Virus record (IMG/VR): IMGVR_UViG_3300032116_000754
Span: 1 to 34,079 of that record
From: a virus
Direction: 5' to 3' (one strand)
DNA: 34,079 bases
Part shown: piece after piece, positions 1 to 7,995 of the stretch
How the letters are laid out: each line of letters opens with the position of its first letter
Numbering within the stretch: the first letter of the stretch is position 1
The notes under the pieces: model-generated
Seen by the model: only the letters and a program-made list of their open reading frames with translations
Told to the model about the DNA's origin: nothing
Database searches by the model: none
Translations under genes and position numbers: made by a program

Positions 1-200
1 TGACCACCCCATCCCTCCCCTACGACAAACCGCGCTGCCGTGGCGATGGCTACGAAGAAGATGGCGTGATTGACTGGCGCGAAGGCTGCGAAACTTGCCT
101 GAGGCGCACCGCGCCGCCACATCCTGATCCATCGCGTCAGCAGTGGATCGAGCCGCCGCTAATCATTGCATTTGAATGTGAGTACCTAATCAAACCATGA
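1..200 (+). CDS. Small Cys-containing hypothetical protein (5' end cut by window edge)
   Basis: The first bases read TG ACC ACC, so the A of an ATG most likely lies one base before the window. From there a 66-residue frame runs to TGA at 198-200. The protein has a C-x11+-C-x2-C pattern (Cys near residues 13, 31 and 34) and an aromatic/hydrophobic C-terminal part (QQWIEPPLIIAFECEYLI). That suggests a small metal-binding or structural fold, but no family is recognised. The stop overlaps the next start as ATGA, so the two are probably translationally coupled. It could be longer if the true start is further upstream. Confidence 0.6.
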   Translation, partial: TTPSLPYDKPRCRGDGYEEDGVIDWREGCETCLRRTAPPHPDPSRQQWIEPPLIIAFECEYLIKP

Positions 201-448
201 AACTCAGTAAATTAAAGATCGCTCTATTGGAGCGTGCATTTGCGGCAGAGGTTGACTCTGCGCACCACAAGTGCCCAAACCTGATCCAGCCCAGATCTGC
301 CACAGCTCTTCAGCTTGTTGAAGATGGCCTGCTCTTTCACGCAAGAGTTGTGTGGCGTGGGGCTATACTGGAAGGGTTCCGGTTGAGCATTCCTGGCATG
401 ATTGCTTACTGTGAACACTGTGCTTCTCAACCCAATCCCGAGGCTTAA
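197..448 (+). CDS. Hypothetical protein, 83 aa
   Basis: The ATG overlaps the preceding stop (ATGA), and the next gene begins at the base after this stop, so it sits tightly within a small operon. The sequence has an amphipathic basic N-terminus (MKLSKLKIALLERAF) and a C-terminal C-x2-C (CEHC). There is no signal peptide or membrane segment. No family recognised. Tight packing on both sides supports it being real. Confidence 0.6.
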   Translation: MKLSKLKIALLERAFAAEVDSAHHKCPNLIQPRSATALQLVEDGLLFHARVVWRGAILEGFRLSIPGMIAYCEHCASQPNPEA

Positions 449-898
449 ATGTCTGAACCTAAACAACAATTCAAGGATCCCGCAAACCGAATTATCAGAG
501 ACACCGCGCTCTGGCTAGCAGCGATGCTTGGCCCTGATATGGATGGTGCTCAGTGCCTCGACGCTATTTATGGGTTTGCCAAAGGTGTTGAGAAGTGTGA
601 TGAGGAGTGCAAGCCGGTTCTCCCCCCTGAAAGCAAGACCAAGCGAGTCAGGGCCGCAGCCTATGTCACTCCATCGGGCAACTGGGCTGTGCTTGGCCGC
701 CCACTCGTCTCAAACTTCGCGCCATTTCATGGCGAAAAGCTATACAGAGACAAAGACATGGTGGAAGAGCTTTTCGTGTTCTCTCCTTCAGAGGAAGATG
801 ACACAAGGGTTTGCATGGTTGACATTGACCTGCCGCTGCCAGTGCACAATCCAGCCGAAGTGATTCAAGCGGCAAAGGTTGAGGAGGTGGCGGAATGA
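449..898 (+). CDS. Hypothetical protein, 149 aa
   Basis: It begins immediately after the previous stop (TAA-ATG) and its own TGA overlaps the thyX start (ATGA). The N-terminal half is probably helical (NRIIRDTALWLAAMLG). A middle segment of alternating hydrophobic residues around residues 70-95 suggests a beta-rich core, and the C-terminus is acidic. No conserved motif is recognised. Operon position links it to the thyX neighbourhood but does not reveal a function. Confidence 0.65.
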   Translation: MSEPKQQFKDPANRIIRDTALWLAAMLGPDMDGAQCLDAIYGFAKGVEKCDEECKPVLPPESKTKRVRAAAYVTPSGNWAVLGRPLVSNFAPFHGEKLYRDKDMVEELFVFSPSEEDDTRVCMVDIDLPLPVHNPAEVIQAAKVEEVAE

Positions 899-1632
899 CC
901 CACCCCTTGGACGACCGCTTCCGTGTTGCGCTGATCGCGGCCACTCCCAACCCTCAGCAGTGCGCCTATGCCGCGATGCACACTGACTACAGCGAAGGTT
1001 TTGTGGCTGATGACCGTGCTGTCTGGCCTGACGAAACACGAGCCGGTGAAATATGCGTAAAGCGCTTATTGGCTGGAGATAGGGCTCATTACGGCCCCCT
1101 GGAAAACACACAAATCGTGCTAAATGTGGGCTGGTTTCCCCATTCCGTAATGCAACAAGCCCGCACTCACCGGGTAGGCATCAGCTTTGACGTGCAATCC
1201 ATGCGCTATACAGGAGACCGCATCTGCAAGGCTGCCAATGACGAATTAGACCTTGAGGAGGTTTTCTATCTGCGAAAGCTTGATTTATACCGTGACCGCA
1301 ATGGCCATGTTTATAAATACACACAAGCACATAGAGCCATTGATCTAGAGCTTTGCCTTGCAGCGGCGCAACGGTATCGCGATCTGATCGCCCAAGGCTT
1401 CGCGGAAGAGCACGCCAGGGGGATCCTGCCCTTCGACTACCGGCAACACTTCGTGGTCAGCTTCACCATGCGAGCGCTGATGCACTTCCTCGACTTGCGG
1501 TCCAAGCTCGATGCACAGCTTGAGATCCGCGCCATGTGCGACCTGATGTGGCCGCACTTTGAGGAGTGGGCGCCTCAGATCGCGGGGTGGTATCAGCAGC
1601 ATCGCCGTTACAAGGCGAGGCTGGCGCCGTGA
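895..1632 (+). CDS. thyX: Flavin-dependent thymidylate synthase (ThyX)
   Basis: ThyX methylates dUMP to dTMP using methylene-tetrahydrofolate and FAD/NADPH. The diagnostic ThyX signature is visible at residues 90-105 as RTHRVGISFDVQSMRY, the variant form familiar from cyanobacteria and their phages, which carries the residues that position FAD and dUMP. Length (245 aa) is normal for the family. The C-terminal part (HFVVSFTMRALMHFLDLR) matches the conserved helix of the ThyX core. The start overlaps the upstream stop (ATGA), and the stop overlaps a GTG start downstream (GTGA), so it lies in a coupled operon. Together with dCTP deaminase (2668) and NrdJ (21489) it supplies dTTP for phage replication. 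Confidence 0.96.
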   Translation: MTHPLDDRFRVALIAATPNPQQCAYAAMHTDYSEGFVADDRAVWPDETRAGEICVKRLLAGDRAHYGPLENTQIVLNVGWFPHSVMQQARTHRVGISFDVQSMRYTGDRICKAANDELDLEEVFYLRKLDLYRDRNGHVYKYTQAHRAIDLELCLAAAQRYRDLIAQGFAEEHARGILPFDYRQHFVVSFTMRALMHFLDLRSKLDAQLEIRAMCDLMWPHFEEWAPQIAGWYQQHRRYKARLAP

Positions 1633-1826
1633 CCCCCACGGAGAAGATCCCCGGCTGGGGCCTGATCCAGATCCTGGACACCCGCGCCAGCCCAAGGGGT
1701 AAGGAAGCCTTAATCCTCCCCGAAGACAGCGAGGCCCCCTTCTGGGCGGGCCTGGAAGAGGTTCAGCGCCATCAAGGGCGCATCATCTATCGCGACACCA
1801 CCAACACCACCCAGGAGGGCACATGA
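1629..1826 (+). CDS. Small hypothetical protein with GTG start, 65 aa
   Basis: The GTG at 1629 overlaps the thyX TGA as GTGA, a coupling pattern that recurs throughout this genome, so I prefer it to the in-frame ATG at 1566 inside thyX. The product (TPTEKIPGWGLIQILDT...) is soluble with no recognised domain. Its TGA overlaps the next ATG at 1823. Confidence 0.6.
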   Translation: MTPTEKIPGWGLIQILDTRASPRGKEALILPEDSEAPFWAGLEEVQRHQGRIIYRDTTNTTQEGT

Positions 1827-2083
1827 CGACACCAGCGGCTGACAGGTTGATTTTTGCGGGGGAAGAGTTTGCCAAGATCTGTATAAATAAAGCCATCAAC
1901 GCGGTATGTCTACGTGGCTCAGCGGGGGATGGTGTTCACGCGCAAGCATGGGCTTCCGCAGAGCAGCTCAAAGCCCAGCCCCCCAACCAATCCCCCAAGC
2001 AACACCTAGCCGCCGCCCGCGCCGACCGCAGGGCCAGGGCACAGCGACAGAAGCCCAGGCTGAAAAGACCTGTCACCTATTGA
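1823..2083 (+). CDS. Hypothetical protein, 86 aa, basic C-terminus
   Basis: The ATG overlaps the previous stop (ATGA). The N-terminal half is mixed (DRLIFAGEEFAKICINKAINAVCL). The C-terminal half is rich in Q, P, R and K (RADRRARAQRQKPRLKRP) and could bind nucleic acid. No family recognised. A rival ATG at 1906 in another frame is less likely because it lacks coupling. Confidence 0.5.
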   Translation: MTTPAADRLIFAGEEFAKICINKAINAVCLRGSAGDGVHAQAWASAEQLKAQPPNQSPKQHLAAARADRRARAQRQKPRLKRPVTY

Positions 2084-2104
2084 AACCCCTTCGCAAACAA
2101 AACC

Positions 2105-2638
2105 ATGAAACCTTTCACCGTCACAGATGACAAAGGGCGTAAGATTGAATGCGCCTTAGAGCACGCCATTCCTATTGATGGGGTGGATTATGTGCTTTTG
2201 ACGCCAAATGATACACCAGTTGTTTTGGTGCGGATTGGCGAAGGCGACGGGGATGATGAATTGATTGAAGACTTGGAAGGCATTGATAATGCTATTCTTG
2301 CTGCCGCTGATATCTGTTTGGCAGAGCACGATCTAACCCTTGTGCGCTCTGCTGTGACCTTGACGGTGGCGGGCGAACCTCTCCCTGTTGAAGAAGAAGA
2401 AGACGTTGAAGACATTGAGATTGAAGATGACACGACAGGAGAGACCGATCTATTTGAGTTGCTTATCCCCTTTCTGCACGATGGTCAAGAGTACGGGCTT
2501 TATGTTCCTTTCGACCCCTTCTTCGTTGTTGCTCGCGTGACAGGCGACAACGAAGCTGTTGTGGTTGTGGATGCGGAGTTTGAACGCATTCAGCCAATCA
2601 TCGAAGCTGAACTAGACAGGCGCGAACAAGACACCTGA
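2105..2638 (+). CDS. Cyanobacterial DUF3727-like protein (host-type gene)
   Basis: The 177-aa product matches my memory of the cyanobacterial DUF3727 family (related to DUF1292/YrzB). It has an N-terminal beta module (YVLLTPNDTPVVLVRI), a central segment with EHDLTLVRSAVTLTVAGE at about residues 78-95, an acidic linker (EEEEDVEDIEIEDD), and a C-terminal module (EYGLYVPFDPFFVVAR) followed by FERIQPIIEAEL. The cellular role of the family is unknown. Presence in a phage suggests acquisition from the host. It lies 29 nt before dcd and starts after the C/A-rich leader AACCCCTTCGCAAACAAAACC. The family call is from recognition and needs a profile search. Confidence 0.75.
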   Translation: MKPFTVTDDKGRKIECALEHAIPIDGVDYVLLTPNDTPVVLVRIGEGDGDDELIEDLEGIDNAILAAADICLAEHDLTLVRSAVTLTVAGEPLPVEEEEDVEDIEIEDDTTGETDLFELLIPFLHDGQEYGLYVPFDPFFVVARVTGDNEAVVVVDAEFERIQPIIEAELDRREQDT

Positions 2639-2667
2639 GTTAGAATAACCACGCAGCCAGCAACCCC

Positions 2668-3336
2668 ATGAACTTCATTCAACGCCTTAACCGTTTGTTT
2701 TATCGCCCCAGTGGCGGCCTGATTCCCGATTGGAGGATTCGGTATCTCGTAGAGCGCTACGGGATGATTGAACCGTTCTACCCGTCAAAGGAGCGCTATC
2801 GCAGAGACGCAGATGGCGACATCGTTTTTTCTCTCAACGATGGATACCCGGATCCGATCATTAGCCGTGGCCTGGGTCACTACAGCTATGATCTGACGCT
2901 TTCACCGAAAGAGTTTCTTGTCTTTCGCAATACTCCCGGCACGGTCGTTGATCCCAAAGACTTCAACCCAACCTGTCTTGGGCCGGCCACGCTTCACAGC
3001 GACAGGAAAGGGTCTTTCTTCATCCTTCCTGCGCACACCTATGCGTTAGGCTTTACCGTGGAATATCAAAGGATTCCCGATAATGTCACAGTCGTTTATA
3101 TTGGTAAAAGCACTTACGCAAGAACGGGAGTCATCGTCAACACAACGCCTGGCGAGGCAGGTTGGGAGGGGCATCTGACCATAGAGATCAGCAACTCCAG
3201 TGGCGCAGATGTCCGCATCTACGTCAACGAGGGCATCTGTGCTGCCTTGTTCTTCGAAGGGGTGCAATCAAACACCACCTACGGGAGGGGAAAGTATCAG
3301 GGCCAAGGGGCTGGTGTTGTTTTTGCGAAGGTTTGA
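2668..3336 (+). CDS. dcd: dCTP deaminase (Dcd family)
   Basis: Dcd deaminates dCTP to dUTP, feeding dUMP to ThyX. The trimeric dUTPase/Dcd fold signature is visible: YIGKSTYARTGVIVNTTPGE (about residues 145-164) matches the family's GKSSxARxGLxV segment. It is followed by GWEGHLTIEISN, whose Glu corresponds to the catalytic glutamate that activates water in Dcd. The N-terminal extension (about 35 residues before the PSKER region) makes it longer (222 aa) than the usual 170-190. No separate dUTPase is seen in the window, so a bifunctional deaminase/dUTPase is possible, but this cannot be decided from sequence alone. Confidence 0.9.
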   Translation: MNFIQRLNRLFYRPSGGLIPDWRIRYLVERYGMIEPFYPSKERYRRDADGDIVFSLNDGYPDPIISRGLGHYSYDLTLSPKEFLVFRNTPGTVVDPKDFNPTCLGPATLHSDRKGSFFILPAHTYALGFTVEYQRIPDNVTVVYIGKSTYARTGVIVNTTPGEAGWEGHLTIEISNSSGADVRIYVNEGICAALFFEGVQSNTTYGRGKYQGQGAGVVFAKV

Positions 3337-3374
3337 AGATGCCACGGGCACTCATAACGTAAAAATAGCAAATA

Positions 3375-4994
3375 ATGCCCCCAAATATCCTCCGCTACGC
3401 CACAGCCGCACACTTCGGCGGCAACCCAATACAACAGGCGATCACTGAGCGGAGGAGGGCGGAGGAGGCTGAGGCGGCGGCGGTGGTGGAAGTTGTTCCC
3501 TACACGAAAACCTTCGAGCAATACATCGCCGATAGCTATCCACGCTTCCCTTTCACCACGCACACCAGGCGATTAATCGCCATTGGGCAGGAGGTTGCAG
3601 ACGGTAGCCTCCCCCGCGTGATGGTGGAGCTTCCCCCGCGCCACTGGAAGTCCACGATCTTCAGCCGCTTCCTGCCTGGCTACTGCCTACGCCGCTTCCC
3701 CGATCGCTCTGGGGGTATCTGCTGTCAGACCCAAGATCTTGCGGTGGGGTTCAGTGAAAATGCTCGGGATTACTTTGTGGCCAGCGGTGGCATCCTCAGC
3801 CGCTCCCAGGCCGGCAAGGAGGAGTGGTCATCAGCCGAGGGCATCGGAAGCATTTGGACCGCTGGCATCGGCAAGGGCACCGGCAAGCCTGGCCACTTCC
3901 TCTTCATTGATGACCCAATCAAGGGCCGCGAAGAGGCCGAGAGCGCAGCATTCCGCAGGCAGGTCCACAACTGGTGGGATTCCGTGCTGAGCACCCGCGA
4001 AGAGCCCGGCAACAGCGTTGTCGTGGTGCACACCCGCTGGCATGAGGCGGATCTGATCGGCTACCTCCTCGGCAAAAACTTGGAGCTGGAAAAGGAGGGG
4101 ATGGAGGATGACTGCGAGCGCTGGCATGTGATCAGCCTCCCAATCGAGGCGGTTGCTGCAAACGACATCAAACCCCTGCCAGCCACGGTCACCCGCGAAC
4201 GGGATTCAAGGCAGCCGGGCGAAGCGTTGGATCCGGGCCGCTTTGATAAGCGATGGATCAAACGGAAAAAGGCAAACACTCCAGAACGCGATTGGGAAAG
4301 CGTCTTCCAGCAGCGGCCAAGCAGCGGCAAGGGCACGGTCTTCTTTCTGGATCGGATGCTGTTCTATGGCTGCCCGCAGTGGCCCGGCCGAGAGGGAGAC
4401 CATGCGCTTCCTGATCGCTTCATCAGGAAGATCCTGTCAGTCGACTGCACGTTTGACGACACGGCAGGTAGTGACATGGTGGCCATGGGCCTATGGGGGC
4501 AGAATCACCAAGGGGCATGGTTGCTTGATCTTGTAAACGAAAGGCTAGACTTTCCTGCTACGGTAAAAATGATAAAGTCGATGTTTGTTCGCCATAGTTT
4601 CGGTGAGCTGTTGATTGAGAAAAAAGCAAATGGGGCAGCAGTTATCAAGACGCTGGTAACTGGTGCACAGGGTTATTCAGTGATCGCCGCTGGTGTTGGT
4701 GATATGGGCGGCAAAGAATCCAGGGCGAATGCTGCAAGCGTTGAATTCAACAATGGCCGTGTTTTCTTCCCCCGCTCTGCGCCGTGGACAAACACCGTGG
4801 TGCAGCAACACGTCAAATTCCCCGCCGATACCCATGATGACATCGTTGATCAAACGAGTCAGCTCCTGATCTACCTGACCAGCTCTGGCCCCATGAGTTT
4901 CAGCACCGTCTCCTACGGCTACGGCACCACCCAAGCCACCCCAGACCCGCGACACCTTGCCGGACAGAGCTATTCAGGGACTATCATAAGCTAG
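3375..4994 (+). CDS. terL: Phage terminase large subunit
   Basis: TerL pumps DNA into the prohead and cleaves the concatemer. The N-terminal ATPase shows a Walker A-like ELPPRHWKST (residues 85-94), a Walker B HFLFIDDP (174-181) and a coupling motif near VVVVHTRWHEADL (215-227). The C-terminal RNase H-like nuclease has its three acidic positions at D357 (SVDCTFDDT), E415 (LIEKKANG) and D488/D489 (HDDIVDQ). Length 539 aa is typical. No strong ribosome binding site precedes the ATG, which is common here. No small terminase is recognised upstream. The gene is followed 16 nt later by the sigma-like gene. Confidence 0.95.
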   Translation: MPPNILRYATAAHFGGNPIQQAITERRRAEEAEAAAVVEVVPYTKTFEQYIADSYPRFPFTTHTRRLIAIGQEVADGSLPRVMVELPPRHWKSTIFSRFLPGYCLRRFPDRSGGICCQTQDLAVGFSENARDYFVASGGILSRSQAGKEEWSSAEGIGSIWTAGIGKGTGKPGHFLFIDDPIKGREEAESAAFRRQVHNWWDSVLSTREEPGNSVVVVHTRWHEADLIGYLLGKNLELEKEGMEDDCERWHVISLPIEAVAANDIKPLPATVTRERDSRQPGEALDPGRFDKRWIKRKKANTPERDWESVFQQRPSSGKGTVFFLDRMLFYGCPQWPGREGDHALPDRFIRKILSVDCTFDDTAGSDMVAMGLWGQNHQGAWLLDLVNERLDFPATVKMIKSMFVRHSFGELLIEKKANGAAVIKTLVTGAQGYSVIAAGVGDMGGKESRANAASVEFNNGRVFFPRSAPWTNTVVQQHVKFPADTHDDIVDQTSQLLIYLTSSGPMSFSTVSYGYGTTQATPDPRHLAGQSYSGTIIS

Positions 4995-5010
4995 ATAAAT
5001 TGGCCAAATT

Positions 5011-5937
5011 ATGACAGCGGCCACAAGGCGCGTTAAGGGAGCAAGAAGCCTCAAGGCTAGGCCTGAAGCACAGCAGGGCGAAGCCAAGCTGGGAAGCTTC
5101 CCACCGCCAACGGAGCAGTCTGAGCAGCTTGCAATCGACAATCAAGGTCTTGCGCAAGACATGGCTGTTCGCATGGCCAAGGCGACTCGCATGGATCTGG
5201 AATCCCTCCAGGCGGTTGCTCTGTTTGGCCTGCTGAAGGGTTGCCGCCTGTATGACCCGGCCAAGACCAACCCGGCCAACGGCCGCCCCTACCGCCTCTC
5301 GACCTGCGTGGTGCCCTTCATCCGTGGGGCAATGCTGCACTACCTGAGGGACAAGGGGCACACCTCGGGAGTCCGGTTCCCTGATGCCTGGCGCGATGTT
5401 GCCCCCCGCGTGCGGAGGCTGGCGTCAGAGGGCGCGAGCCTTGATGCCATCAGCGCTCAGGTTGGATTGCCGGCGCAGGAGGTTGAGGAGATCTTGCAGG
5501 CGCAGCGCACGACCGCTCTGTTTGACCCTGAGATTGGCGACGTCCACCGCGACAGGCGCTGGCGGTGCGCTCCAGACCCCCTCGACGAGGCTGAGGAGCA
5601 CCATGAGTTGGCGGAAGCCCTGGCCATCGTGGATCAGGCCTTTGCGGCGATGAGCTGGCCGGATCAGCAGATGCTGATCAAGGGGTGGCAGGCGAAGCGC
5701 GGGCCACAGCTCGCCTCCATGCCCCATGGTCAGTTTGTGCGGCGCGTGCGGCGGATCCTCATGGGGCTCCCGGTTGCCGCGCCACAGCAGCCCCGCGTCA
5801 CCAGCTCAAAGCAGATCCTCGACGCGGCGAAGCAACTGGGCTTTTTTGATGCTCCCGAGCAAGGCGGGAAAACTCCAGCAGCAGATATAGGCAGTGCAGG
5901 TGAAGGCGATTCAGAAGATCAACCACCCGACCGATAA
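5011..5937 (+). CDS. Sigma-70-family-like transcription factor
   Basis: Residues about 40-115 resemble sigma region 2 of the SigB/SigF/WhiG-like group: NQGLAQDMAVRMAKATR, then LESLQAVALFGLLKGCRLYDP, then STCVVPFIRGAMLHYLRDKG, matching the usual GL..A...FDP...F..Y....IRG.I..YLRD pattern. A helix-turn-helix-like segment follows (LDAISAQVGLPAQEVEEIL, about 140-160), consistent with region 3. A degenerate region 4 may lie at QQMLIKGWQAKRG...FVRRVRRILMGL. The acidic tail after residue 265 is dispensable-looking. Location between terminase and portal is unusual. It may direct host RNA polymerase to phage late promoters such as the GGGAAAAC motifs described below; that link is inference. The 3' end overlaps the portal start by 44 nt. 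Confidence 0.75.
   Translation: MTAATRRVKGARSLKARPEAQQGEAKLGSFPPPTEQSEQLAIDNQGLAQDMAVRMAKATRMDLESLQAVALFGLLKGCRLYDPAKTNPANGRPYRLSTCVVPFIRGAMLHYLRDKGHTSGVRFPDAWRDVAPRVRRLASEGASLDAISAQVGLPAQEVEEILQAQRTTALFDPEIGDVHRDRRWRCAPDPLDEAEEHHELAEALAIVDQAFAAMSWPDQQMLIKGWQAKRGPQLASMPHGQFVRRVRRILMGLPVAAPQQPRVTSSKQILDAAKQLGFFDAPEQGGKTPAADIGSAGEGDSEDQPPDR
5866..5874 (+). promoter_or_regulatory. Late-gene motif GGGAAAACT, copy 1 (portal)
   Basis: GGGAAAACT lies inside the 3' end of the sigma-like gene, 28 nt before the portal GTG at 5894. It is the same motif and spacing as seven other copies upstream of morphogenesis genes. It supports 5894 as the portal start. A promoter -10-like role is inferred. Confidence 0.5.
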
Positions 5938-7399
5938 CGGCGAACTGCCTTCATTCGTTCACCCAACACTGGCCGAAAACCTCAGCGACCTAGACCTTGT
6001 TGATGACTGCTGGGAGCAGCTGAAAGGAGAAGCAAAAAAGGAGCATCTTCCCAAGGAGCCTGGCGAGCCTGTCGCGGCCTACAAAAACCGCGTGCGGAGA
6101 TCTAGCTACCCTAGTTTCTACCGCGATGGCATCATTGCGTTTTCTGGAATTCTCAGCCGCTACGAGCTGCGAAAGGCTCCCGAAAGCCTGGTAAGCGCAG
6201 CGCAGAATATCGACGGCAAAGGGAATAGCTTAAAAAAATGGGGCATGATGGCCAACTGCCTGGGATTCAGGCACGGCGGTTGCGTGTTGATGGCAGATAT
6301 GCCAGGCGGCAAGCCTTCATCTCGCTCCGATGAGAGGGCTGCAGGCAGGCGTCCCGTGCTGACGATGGCAGAGCGCAGGAATGTGTTGAACTGGGAGGAG
6401 GAGGAGATTGGCGGCCGGATGGTTCCGGTTCGGGTGACCATTCTGGAGTGGCATCGGGTCAAGAGTGGGAAATATGGCGTCAAGCTCGAACCTCGCTACA
6501 GGGTGATGGAGGGCGGGGAATGGCAGTTGCTGGAGATCCGGGGCACAGGGGGGAAGGACGGCTTTAGTGTTGCGGAGGTGGATTCTGGCCAATTCCTTGG
6601 TTCTGGCAATCAACCCTTGGATTATCCCCCCGTCTGCTGGTACAGCCCCACGGGTGACAGCTTCGGAGAGGGTGATATTCCTATGCTGAGCCTTGCTAAT
6701 TTGTCGCTTGATTGGTTTAGATCGTACAGCTCACTTAAGGAGCTGCTGAATAAATGCGCGTTGCCAGTGACTTGGATTCGTGATGCTGGCCGGCCAAGGG
6801 ATATGCCGTTGGTTTTGGGGCCAAATAGTTGGGTGCATTTGATTGCCGAAAATTCAGCGATAGGGTTTGCTGAGCCAAGCGGTAGCAGCCTTGAGCAGCA
6901 TCTGAAGCACATGGAGGGCATCGAAAAGCTGATCGACAAATCGACCCTGGCCTTTATGGGCGAGGGCTCTGGCGGCCGCACGGCCACGGAAGCACTACTG
7001 GATAGCGCTCAGCTTCAGGCGACGATCACGTCCTCTGCTGAAAGCATGTCATCCGCGTTTGAGACGCTCTTCAGGCTGTGGGGGCAGTTCACCGGGGAGG
7101 TGGTTGAGGCTGGCGCGGGGCTGGACATGCTCCAGGGGCTGACGGACAGGCCGGTGGACGATCCACTGCTGCAGCTTGCGAGCACGCTGTTTGACAAGGG
7201 CCTGCTGATGCGTGAGACCGTGACCCACCTGGCGGCCAAGCGGGGCATGTTGCGGCCTGGTGTGTCGGCTGAGGATGAGGCCAAGGCGCTGGCCGAGGAG
7301 GATGCCAAGCGGGAGGCGTTGCTGAACCCGCCGCTGCCAGATGAAACGGACCCGGACCAGCAAGACGACACCGATGCGCAGGGCCTGCCGTTGGTGTGA
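5894..7399 (+). CDS. Phage portal protein (DUF4055-like)
   Basis: The portal forms the dodecameric ring through which DNA enters the capsid. The protein (501 aa) has the arrangement I associate with DUF4055 portals: an N-terminal YKNRVRRSSYPSFYRDGIIAFSGILSR segment, a central domain with PVCWYSPTG and IPMLSLANLSLDWFRSYSSL, and a C-terminal helical part with RTATEALLDSAQLQATITSSAES (about residues 360-385), typical of portal stem helices. GTG at 5894 (or 5900) is the only reasonable start; it lies 28 nt after a GGGAAAACT motif. The order terminase-(sigma)-portal-(basic)-MuF supports the call. Confidence 0.85.
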   Translation: MQVKAIQKINHPTDNGELPSFVHPTLAENLSDLDLVDDCWEQLKGEAKKEHLPKEPGEPVAAYKNRVRRSSYPSFYRDGIIAFSGILSRYELRKAPESLVSAAQNIDGKGNSLKKWGMMANCLGFRHGGCVLMADMPGGKPSSRSDERAAGRRPVLTMAERRNVLNWEEEEIGGRMVPVRVTILEWHRVKSGKYGVKLEPRYRVMEGGEWQLLEIRGTGGKDGFSVAEVDSGQFLGSGNQPLDYPPVCWYSPTGDSFGEGDIPMLSLANLSLDWFRSYSSLKELLNKCALPVTWIRDAGRPRDMPLVLGPNSWVHLIAENSAIGFAEPSGSSLEQHLKHMEGIEKLIDKSTLAFMGEGSGGRTATEALLDSAQLQATITSSAESMSSAFETLFRLWGQFTGEVVEAGAGLDMLQGLTDRPVDDPLLQLASTLFDKGLLMRETVTHLAAKRGMLRPGVSAEDEAKALAEEDAKREALLNPPLPDETDPDQQDDTDAQGLPLV

Positions 7400-7400
7400 C

Positions 7401-7409
7401 GGGAAAACT
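7401..7409 (+). promoter_or_regulatory. Late-gene motif GGGAAAACT, copy 2
   Basis: Located 31 nt before the ATG at 7432, directly after the portal stop. The wider sequence (ACGGGAAAACTCAG, then CAGTAGCA) is nearly identical to the copy at 12885, so conservation extends about 24 nt. Confidence 0.55.
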
Positions 7410-7431
7410 CAGTCAGTAGCAAAAACTTCTC

Positions 7432-7965
7432 ATGGCCAAAGGCGGCAAACGCACCTACACAAGGGACGGTAACGGGCGCTTCGCCTCGTCTTCCGGCGGG
7501 AGAAGCGCCAAAGCTCCAGCCTCCAAGCAACTATCAAAACCCAAGGGCACAGTTGACAGCCCTAGAGGATTCAGTCCAAAGTCTTCGCCGTTGGCGAAAA
7601 GCAAGCGTCAATTTATACAAGCAAGTGCCAAGGGAAAGCGCGGCGAGGTTACGGCTAAACTAGTTGCCGACCGAAGGAAACTTGCTCAAGCCAAGACAGG
7701 TGTATCTAAGGCCAGTAAAGCTCCAGCCTCCAAGCAACTATCAAAACCCAAGGGCACAGTTGACAGCCCTAGAGGATTCAGTCCAAAGTCTTCGCCGTTG
7801 GCGAAAAGCAAGCGTCAATCCGCACAGGCGAGTTACAAGCGCACAACTGAAAGGCTTTTGGCCAAGCGGGCTAACGAGCGGGCTGGCAAGAAAACGCTAA
7901 AAGATCGCATTTTAGCTCCGATCGCTCGTCGCATTGGCAAGGTCAAGAAGATGTTTGGTCGGTGA
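7432..7965 (+). CDS. Basic MAKGG-tag protein 1, with exact internal duplication
   Basis: A 177-aa Lys/Ser/Arg-rich protein. It begins MAKGGKRTYTRDGNGRFAS, almost the same N-terminus as proteins at 12915 and 24858. It contains a 34-residue segment twice (about residues 27-60 and 96-129; KAPASKQLSKPKGTVDSPRG and following), encoded by a 103-bp exact direct repeat at 7510-7612 and 7717-7819. The C-terminus is strongly basic (AKRANERAGKKTLKDRILAP...KVKKMFGR). No enzymatic motif is seen. A DNA-binding, capsid-internal or scaffold-like role would fit its place between portal and minor head protein; this is inference. The 'RDxxGRFA' element recalls short motifs in other phage head proteins, from memory only. 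Confidence 0.75.
   Translation: MAKGGKRTYTRDGNGRFASSSGGRSAKAPASKQLSKPKGTVDSPRGFSPKSSPLAKSKRQFIQASAKGKRGEVTAKLVADRRKLAQAKTGVSKASKAPASKQLSKPKGTVDSPRGFSPKSSPLAKSKRQSAQASYKRTTERLLAKRANERAGKKTLKDRILAPIARRIGKVKKMFGR
7510..7612 (+). repeat. 103-bp exact direct repeat, unit 1
   Basis: Identical to 7717-7819, offset 207 bp (69 codons), so the reading frame is kept. It lies wholly inside the first MAKGG gene. Exact identity at synonymous sites indicates a recent duplication or gene conversion. Confidence 0.95.
7717..7819 (+). repeat. 103-bp exact direct repeat, unit 2
   Basis: Second copy of the 7510-7612 unit; the sequences diverge at the base after each unit (TTATAC versus CCGCAC). Confidence 0.95.
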
Positions 7966-7966
7966 C

Positions 7967-7974
7967 GGGAAAAC
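7967..7974 (+). promoter_or_regulatory. Late-gene motif GGGAAAAC, copy 3 (minor head gene)
   Basis: GGGAAAAC follows the previous stop (GTGACGGGAAAACAGG) and lies 29 nt before the ATG at 7996. The downstream CAGTAGCA extension is absent in this copy. Confidence 0.45.
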
Positions 7975-7995
7975 AGGTTTTGCCGCGGCCAACCC

